Part shown: piece by piece, positions 53,251-64,000 of the stretch | Layout: the number at the start of each line of letters is the position of its first letter | Position numbering within the stretch: position 1 is the first letter of the stretch | Assembly (NCBI GenBank): GCA_023935145.1 | Contig: CM043699.1 | Coordinates: 141,404,036 to 141,468,035 of the forward strand | Length of the DNA: 64,000 bases | DNA from: Bretschneidera sinensis | Lineage: Eukaryota; Streptophyta; Magnoliopsida; Brassicales; Akaniaceae | Direction: 5' to 3' | The notes under the pieces: generated by a model | Databases searched by the model: none | Seen by the model: the letters and a program-made list of their open reading frames with translations, nothing else | Told to the model about the DNA's origin: nothing | Program-made: the position numbers and the translations under genes

Positions 53251-54030
53251 ATATAAAATAAAAGCGACCTCGCCATAGGCTATAGCGTGGTCTGGTCGCA
53301 CCTGAAAAGCACGCTAATAACATACAATAGCCTCTTGAGGCATTCCCAGAGCCTGGAAAACACAAAAGGAACATCTTGTTTTTATCGAGATACCGGACCT
53401 AGCATTGCTTCTACCTGACCTTACTAGCACAACAGACAATAGCTTACCTTATAAACATCTCCAAGGTTTAGGCAGGCATCAACAAAGATTGGTTTGAGTT
53501 TCGCTGCTTCCTAAAATAAACACAAATCTCAAGATTAAGTGAAATAGAAACCCTAGAATGATGCGTAAAAACCCAAATAGAAAATCTGGAAACAGTTTGT
53601 ATCTCCCCCAAATAGAAACCTTGTGGTATGACTTTTGTCCTCTCAAATTTATGGTGAGATTAAATGCTCACCTGTCCTAAAAAAAAATCTGGAAAGAGTT
53701 ATCCATGAGACAACCAGAAATAGAAAGCAATACATAAAATAAAAGTTAAATAAGCGAAAGACGAGACACATTGCTTCAGAAACCCTAGAATGATGCGTAA
53801 AAACCTAATAGAGAGCGAAAAATGAACGGAAGTCAAGAAAATTAACCTTCTTGAGAGTCCAAGCCCTGATAGAGCTTGAGATTAGCCGAAAAAGAAGGAT
53901 CAGAAACATCCACATTCGAATGCAGAACCAGTGACGCATCGTTGCAAGGAACCGATATGAATTGTTGCTGAATTTGGTAATGGTGTTGAATCTGTTGAAG
54001 ATGACGAGAATCGCTTTGCAGCGAGATCAT

Positions 54031-57010
54031 TGTCGCGTATGTCTGTTTGGATTGCTGGAATTTTTCTTTGGAGAAGTGAAGACTCTTTTCGGGGTCTGAA
54101 GCGAGAGGAAAATATGACGTTTCCTTGACCTGACGGAGAAACCATAAGAAAATGAATAGAGAGGTTTACTCGAGAAAATTCTACCTTTTATAAAGGTTTT
54201 GGAGAATCCCCTCTCTTCCGCTCAAATTTTGGAGCTCGGAGCTCCTCAATTGAGTTTATATCTCATGGAACTACGATAAAGGCAAGTCTAGGATTTCACC
54301 AATACGATCCCGCAACGTGTACCAGATGGGATGATCACTATTTTTAAAGGGCTTTGTAGTAATTTCGAAATGGAACGATATTTGATTGTCTGCCGGTTTC
54401 TGGTTTGTTTTTAAGGTATGTCTGTTATCTGATCGAAAATTTGTTGTCAACTGTTTGGCTAAAATGCACGTGGTAACGGATACGTGTCGAGAGCATAGTA
54501 CATAGTATGATAATGATAATATCTGCTCTTCGGCCTCCCTAGAATTTTCCTGCTGGATTTTGCAAATTTTCAAAGCAGTGTGTTGCTGGATTATTGGATT
54601 GTCTTTTTTATATTTATTTTTTTATTATATTTTATATAATTTTTATTGTTATTATTGATGAATAGTATTTATAAGTTAATTTTAAGTTTTTTAATTTGTA
54701 TTGTATTTAGTGTAAATGAAAACGAATGAATTGAAATGTTAAGTTGAAAATAATTTAGTTTATTTGAATATAATATATCTGAAAACAAATTAATATATAT
54801 AAATTTGATTAATATAAATTTTTAGTATTAATACATTACGTGATTCTTCGATGAACATAGCTCTATAAAAAAATATTGAAACTTACATAAAAAAATAAAA
54901 AATTATATTAAAGATTCTTTTTATTAATCGGCATTTTTATCAACTATATGTCAATTTTTCAAAATTTTGAATACATAAATAAAGTAACTGACCATACTTT
55001 ATAGTTAAGATAATAATAGATTATTGGGGTGTATTTAAGAGTAAATATAAATTTTTAACTATTTAATTATCTGTTTATTAAATAAATTTAATTTATATTA
55101 ATCATATGTTATATTTAATTAATATTTATTGTATTGTATTATATTGTATTGATGGTCGATGAAAAAATGATAAAATATATATGTTTTTTACACGTAACAC
55201 AACCGTAATGTGAAAAACTCTATTATTTATATGTATATATATTAGATTTACCATTAAATTTATCATCAAGACATGGAGGCATAATTTGAGCAAGTCATTG
55301 AAGTCTTCTATCATGAAAATGTGAAGTTTAGTTACTTACATGTAAGTGATCTCAAATTTAGTTTGAGTAAAAAATTATAATTATTATGTCACATGCGTAA
55401 TTTGAGCAAGTCATCGAATTAACGTCTTGTATTATGATTATGTAAAGTTTATGCAGTGATTAATGGGTTCAATTTGAGTGAAAAATTATAATTGTTACAT
55501 CAAATGTGTTGTGTGATAATTTATATTAATATGACATGTTCATATAATCATGTCGAATGTTGATATAAGATTGTACTTGACATGATAGGCATGATTCATT
55601 TAATGCTGCTACAATACGACTTGTTCAATCAATTTTTAATTTATTATCTAATATAAAAAAATTATTAAAAACATTATATTCCAATCATAATTGCTAATTA
55701 ATAAAATAAAAACATAAATACTAAATTCATAAACACAATTACATATTATACAACCAGTTGCACATCTCAAATAGGTGCATTCCTTAACCTTTTTTATTTT
55801 TATTTTTGTTATGAGACATATGAACAATTATAATCTTAGGCTTTTCTTAATATTGCGTTAAAACTATCATGATATATATCCTATTAAAGGATTAAAATTT
55901 GTATCTAATTAAATGGATTAAAGCAAATTATATACATGCGTGGATAACATCAACCAAACACGTTTAATTAATTGTGTTGCCTGTGACATGACACACCTGT
56001 CAATGAAATTTTTGTATGAACATTAATATATAGTTGTAATTTTTATTAACCTTCCATTTGTTTGTAGTAATAAAATGTTTGTGGAACGTTTAACTATAAA
56101 ATAGTAAAAAAAATAACAATTTCATGGAAAAATAATAATTAATCTAATAAATAATTATCAAGTGAGGATTCAATTGTCAAAAAATAAAAGTATAACACAA
56201 TTCACGAGTAAATTAGTAAAATAAATAATTTAATATATAATTATTAATTAAGAATATTTTGTTCATAAAAAAATTACAATATAAATATATAAAGCTTTTC
56301 AATTTTACATCCCTATAATATGAACAAGGGTATTTATGCGTGTGATTCAACATTTGAAATTAAAGAACATAAATCAAAAACCCATTTGAACTTGACTCAA
56401 TTCAATGATCAAACACGCTTCAACCTGATTTGTGTTTTTGCAATTCCATTCAAATCTAACTCGAACCAAAGTTTTATACATGTTGAGTTAAATTTGATAT
56501 GCATGCAATGAGTCAAACTATAATGACTTAAATGACCGTAATTTGATCAATTATAACTTTTTAACTATATTATATAGTGTTAATTTATTATTAAATGACT
56601 ATTTACCATATCATAGAAAAATAATATAGTTAACTGTACATAATAAATTACTAAATTCCATAAAAAAAAAAACATTGCATTGTTAAGATATGTAAAAATA
56701 ATTTACAATAAAATATTCTATCAAATTCTTATAATAATGACATAAAACATATAGTGGATTTACCCTCTTTAGGTTCAAATATCAATTATGTGTGTCTATT
56801 TATTTATAAAGTGATTATTCACTTTAGGTGGACAAAGTGACAGTATAGTAAATGACTCATGAGACACTATTGTTATAAAATTAATGTTGCATTGTACTTA
56901 TATAGCATATCTTTGATGAAAAAAAGGTTCGATAAAACTTATATGAAGCTCTTTCATTTGAGTTTCTAAAGTTAAAAATTTTATGTTTACAATATATAAC
57001 AGTAAAATTA
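54031..57010. other. Gene-free AT-rich intergenic DNA
   Basis: It begins with the former promoter of the SEC-like gene and becomes extremely AT-rich after 54600. Small dispersed similarities exist (AATTTGAGCAAGTCAT at 55286 and 55392), but no gene is supported. Confidence 0.5.
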
Positions 57011-57335
57011 ATGATTGTGATTATTGACCAGTATTTGATTTTAATAATGATAAAACACTATTTAAATTGCATTAATAGTTTTGTTTAAATATTTAAGTGA
57101 TAAAAGCATTTAGTTCATAAACAAAATGGAAGAACTCAACACTTTCAATCACCAAAAGAAGACAGAAGATCTAATAATTGTGACTATTGACCCGTATTTG
57201 ATTTTAATAATGACAAAACACTACTTAAATTGCACTAACAATTTTATCTAAATATTTAAGTGGTAAAAGCATTCAGTTCATAAACAATACGTAATAACTC
57301 AACACTTTCAGCCACCAACAGAAGACAGAATATTT
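57011..57335. repeat. 163-bp tandem duplication
   Basis: The phrase TTATTGACCAGTATTTGATTT (57021) recurs as CTATTGACCCGTATTTGATTT (57184), period 163. Both copies continue with AATAATGA, AAAACACTA, TTTAAGTG and ACTCAACACTTTC, about 90 percent alike by eye. Confidence 0.85.
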
Positions 57336-58200
57336 ATAATATACACTAAGGTAATTGAATCACTTTGTAAATCTCTTTATTCAATTACTTAGCTTGATTT
57401 GTGACTCAATTTACAAAGGACTTTGACAAAACTAAAATACAAAAAGTTTTTAAGTCATAAACTCTTTTGAAATATGAAAACTGTGTTGAAGGACAACCTA
57501 GTTGACTGATACAGTAACCCAATCGACTGGTAATTCGAAAATATGACCGTTTGCGATACGAGACTTGAGCATTTAATGTATAAAACCTACCAAATAAGTG
57601 TCAAACGATCATATTAATTCAAAGCTATAGAAACCCACTTCAATGAGCATTTAAAAAGAATGATAGCTCATTTAATTCATTGTATAGCTCATTAATTCTA
57701 AAAAGATTTGAAAATTTTATTGTAAATCATTATTTAAGTTTGTTATTGAAATAGATATATTATTCATTTGTAAAAGTATTAATTGTTATCTCTCTACTGT
57801 ATACTTTACGGTTAATATAACTATTGTAAAAGGAAAGAGTTGGTGTAACTCTTAGAGTGTTTAGAATTAAACATTTCGGTTGTAACTTCTGTGAGGAAGA
57901 GATTATTGTAAGGTTTGTGCAACACTCGTGAAGTTATTTAACTAATGATTAATGAATTATTTCAAGGAGTTTCCTTCAAGAGAGTGGATGTAGGGTCGAA
58001 AAGATTTCGATATTGCTGAACCACTATAAACAGAGTTTACATTTTCTCTTCTTTAACTCCCTTATTTACAAACATATTATTTGATTGTGTGCATTGCTTA
58101 TCAAGCAGTTTTAAAAACTTGCAAGTTAATTAGTAACAAGTTTTTAAAACCTAATTCACCTCCTCTTGGGTTTGAACATTGGTTTACAGTGACTTTTCGT
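57174..58200 (+). mobile_element. Copia-type LTR remnant (SIRE-like), possibly solo
   Basis: The right part reads like the 3' end of a plant copia LTR and its leader: ...TTATCAAGCA, then a 14-bp inverted repeat (GTTTTAAAAACTTG ... CAAGTTTTTAAAAC), then CCTAATTCACCTCCTCTTGGG and an ATTGGTTT stretch where the primer-binding site would lie. I recall the CCTAATTCACC..CCTCTT phrase from many plant copia elements. No pol sequence follows. The left limit is uncertain; 57011 or 57174 are options. Confidence 0.55.
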
Positions 58201-58529
58201 CTAACATACATTAACAAGAATTTTAAAGATAAAAAATCAACATATTTTAATAAATTTTAACTTTACTCTAATTTATCAAACAAAATTTAATAAGTTTCAT
58301 ACCGTTGAGAAATATGGATCAAATAATATATTGCAACGATGATTTTTAATTGAAAATTTACATATTTGATTTATTAATCGGGTTTTATTAAATAATAAAT
58401 TTTAATATTAAATTCAATTTTAAAAAATATATATATATTTTTAAACAGAACATATTGAATAGTTTGGTAAAGTCTTCCTTGCTCTTGCTCTCAGAACATG
58501 TTGACCTCTGTTCTCAGCCAACTCGACCT

Positions 58530-58786
58530 GTAGCCCATTAGCCCATGAACCCTTTAATTGCCATATAACCACTTGGGACCCAAACCGATTGGAAAATCAA
58601 GCCGGATCCTCTACGGGTCGGACCAAGCCACTACCATGTTCATGGTACCGTTATCAAATGACGAAAATACCCTGTTGGCTCATCTTATAGACTTCTTGTA
58701 GGGTTTTGCAACCACTGAGGAGGGGCCTTTTATTCGCAGCCGAAGCAGAGGCGCTTCATAGTGGTTTACTCTCTATCTCTGCAGCC
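58530..58786 (+). promoter_or_regulatory. Ribosomal-protein promoter with site II and telo-box motifs
   Basis: Two GCCCAT motifs (complement of site II ATGGGC) lie at about 58533-58548 and a telo-box in reverse orientation (TAGGGTTT) at 58699-58706. Plant ribosomal protein genes typically pair these two motifs for growth-linked expression. The leader follows with CCTTTTATTCGCAGCC. Confidence 0.7.
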
Positions 58787-62142
<3,356 letters not shown>

Positions 62143-63000
62143 GCATGCTTCGTTGGTTGCTTTTATTTTCATAAGTTCTAGCTTCTGCTTTTTTTGTTAT
62201 GCTTAGGCAGAACTGATGTCAGAAAGTTTATAGACATTTGCATGCAATTCTAGCTATCTGGCATTAGATGGTTTTGACTTACCAGCGTACCATGATTAAC
62301 TTTTGAGCCAAAGTATTAATTTTATTAATAGCATTGTCTTTACTGATTCATTGCAGTTTTTGTTATTATTATTATAATTATTATTATCGCTGCTGTTAGA
62401 GTTGTATGATTGCTATTTGTGTCAGTCGGAACGGTTTTCACGATCTCTTGATTGTGTTTGTGTGAATTCTAGACAACACCAACGAACTTGATGCTCTTTT
62501 CAGCCGTAATGGTGGCATTATTATAATTATTATTATCGATGCTGTTAGAGTTGTATGATTGCTATTTGTGTCAGTCGGAACGGTTTTCACGATCTCTTGA
62601 TTGTGTTTGTGTGAATTCTAGACAACACCAACGAACTTGATGCTCTTTACTTGCAATGATTTTTTGTTAATGGTTAGTCTGGTTTTATGACTTTGTAATT
62701 GATCTGTAAAAAAAGATTCTAACTGTAAGAAGCTAGTTAACCAATGGAACAAGTGATGCTTTTTGAATATATAGTGTTCTATTTTGATTCTCTGAACTCC
62801 AATTCCGAGAACAGGACATGAGTGCTGGGTATTTATTTCTTTGTATGTGGTAAAATCTGAAGGATGATAGATTTATTTGCAGTGTTTGTTACTTTTTTTC
62901 TTTAGGCATTAATCAGAAAGATAGAATCATCAATGAAGCTTCTAGTTAGAAAGGCTTTATCGGTTGATCTTGCACAACACAAGCAAAGAAGTTGTAACAA
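62143..63000. other. eS8 downstream region with direct repeat
   Basis: 3' UTR and intergenic sequence. Its main feature is the direct repeat at 62366-62648. No gene was recognised. Confidence 0.5.
62366..62648. repeat. 149-bp-spaced direct repeat, nearly identical
   Basis: About 130 bases starting TTATTATAATTATTATTATCG(C/A)TGCTGTTAG occur at about 62366-62498 and 62515-62647 with one or very few differences, including CAGTCGGAACGGTTTTCACG and AGACAACACCAACGAACTTG. The high identity implies a recent duplication. Confidence 0.9.
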
Positions 63001-64000
63001 CGGGACTGAAATCAAAGATCCAGCCCACTATGCGTAGCTGTTGCCCATGGTTTACCCGAGTCTAGTCCTTAGCAGTTGTCTAGTCTCTTTCTCAATGTCA
63101 CTCCTGTCTGCACCTTTGTTTTACTGTATTGCATCGTATCTGATCTATAAAACTGCTAGGTTCATCCTTTTCCTCCTGACGCCAGTTGTGTTTAAAATAT
63201 CACTGGTTGATATTTCATGACCTATTGGTTAAGCAGAAGAGATGTGCCGAAAGGCTTTTGTATGGTATTTCGTGGATGTCTGATCTCTCTTAATAAGCAG
63301 AGATATGCCAAAAGGCTCTTGTATCGAATGTCGGGTACTGTACCTTGAGCCCCTCTCTCCGTTCTCTTACTCGAGAGGACCCAAGTATTTGTAGTGATCC
63401 TGTTGATGCCTGATCCCCCCTTGATAAGTAGAAGAGATGTGCCAAAAGGCTGTTGTATTGTATATCGTCCTGTCCCTCAGCTATTTCTCTTGAGGATCCA
63501 AGCATTAGTAGTCATCCTTTAGTTTCGATCTTCCCAGTCAGCTGATCCTGTCACATAGGCAACGAATGATCCTCTTGGTTCGATCATTGAAACATCCACT
63601 AGACAGATCCTTTAGCCTAGATAACCATGTACCTTATAACTTGAGATATTCTTCTACCAGATTCTCCTGCTATGGCTTATAACACACCGGATTGACAGGA
63701 TTTAACACCGAATGTATGAGTGCATACCTCACTTGCCATTGGTACACCTAGCCCTCTGGGATGAACGAGTCTTAAAGCCTACCCAACCATTGGTTTGCGT
63801 TAACGGGAGTGGAATGGAGTCCATCAGGTACCATTTCTTGTGAACCCCAAACTCCGGACGGTATTGTTTTTTTATCCAACCTTCGGAATCTCTTTTCATC
63901 TTAATTCGCTTATGTTACCACAAGGCCATTACATAATGAATAGGAATATACAATGTTTAAATTAGGCAAGAGATGAGGGAAAATGGAAGTATAACCCTTG
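63001..64000. other. Compositionally distinct, non-coding end of window
   Basis: More GC-balanced than the rest. A unit like GAGATGTGCCAAAAGGCTNTTGTAT recurs three times (about 63239, 63300 and 63434). No long frame or known RNA was recognised. Organellar or repeat origin is possible but unproven. Confidence 0.4.

Larger units (their letters stand above)
46961..54030 (-). pseudogene. SEC: SEC-like O-GlcNAc transferase (OGT) pseudogene
   Basis: The parent enzyme is a TPR protein that transfers GlcNAc to Ser/Thr of nuclear and cytosolic proteins. Minus-strand exon remnants: 53847-54030 (MISLQSDSRHLQ...), 53448-53510, about 53260-53352, about 51909-52025, 51747-51798, 51569-51636, 51345-51447, 50693-50895, 50502-50598, about 48557-48622, 48166-48281, 48028-48112, 47750-47917, 47215-47504 and 46961-47068 (ends EFPYNR). 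Clear SEC blocks remain, e.g. [20 protein letters not shown] and YMGFPGTTGA. Damage: an in-frame TAG at 53314-53316 in IVCY*RAF, an in-frame TAA at 50574-50576 in EAAI*SYKQAL, loss of several TPR exons after exon 1 with a frame mismatch, a LINE at 52480-53250, and a deletion of roughly 200 residues of catalytic domain near 47340-47400. One donor is GC. Many exons keep frame and splice sites, so decay is fairly recent or the copy was recently expressed. Confidence 0.9.

Overview
The window is nuclear DNA from a flowering plant, most likely a eudicot. It is AT-rich and intergenic for long stretches. Genes have many short introns, and every protein recognised is plant-specific or has a clear plant ortholog: a phragmoplast kinesin, a group XII bHLH factor, a phytocystatin, 40S ribosomal protein eS8, DNA topoisomerase 3-beta and a SECRET AGENT-type O-GlcNAc transferase. 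The species cannot be named from what is visible.

Layout from left to right. Positions 1-10722 (minus): the first nine coding exons of a TOP3B-type topoisomerase. Its introns are swollen by an LTR retrotransposon remnant, a nested LINE and three other LINE pieces, and its 3' part lies beyond base 1. Positions 10723-21960: gene-poor AT-rich DNA holding a foldback element and a dispersed repeat family. Positions 22400-24798 (plus): a complete bHLH gene with a CT-rich leader. Positions 24799-30411: intergenic DNA. Positions 30412-40727 (minus): a complete 16-exon KIN-12 kinesin of the PAKRP1 type, reconstructed as 1319 residues. Positions 40728-45296: intergenic DNA with an inverted-repeat element ending just upstream of the next gene. 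Positions 45297-45692 (plus): an intronless secreted cystatin. Positions 46961-54030 (minus): a decayed SEC-like O-GlcNAc transferase, with in-frame stops, lost TPR exons, a LINE through the TPR region and a catalytic-domain deletion. Positions 54031-58700: intergenic DNA with a copia-type LTR remnant. Positions 58787-62142 (plus): a complete eS8 gene. Positions 62143-64000: downstream DNA with a near-identical direct repeat and a compositionally different end.

The genes are unrelated and independently transcribed; there is no operon or gene cluster. I found no convincing new multi-gene system. The most informative observations are the broken SEC paralog, apparent GC-AG introns in two intact genes fixed by reading frame, a family of 5'-truncated LINEs that share a 3' tail and sit in introns, a 601-bp element with an exact 10-bp target duplication, and an inverted-repeat element abutting the cystatin promoter. 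Exon ends were read by eye and may be off by one base in places.
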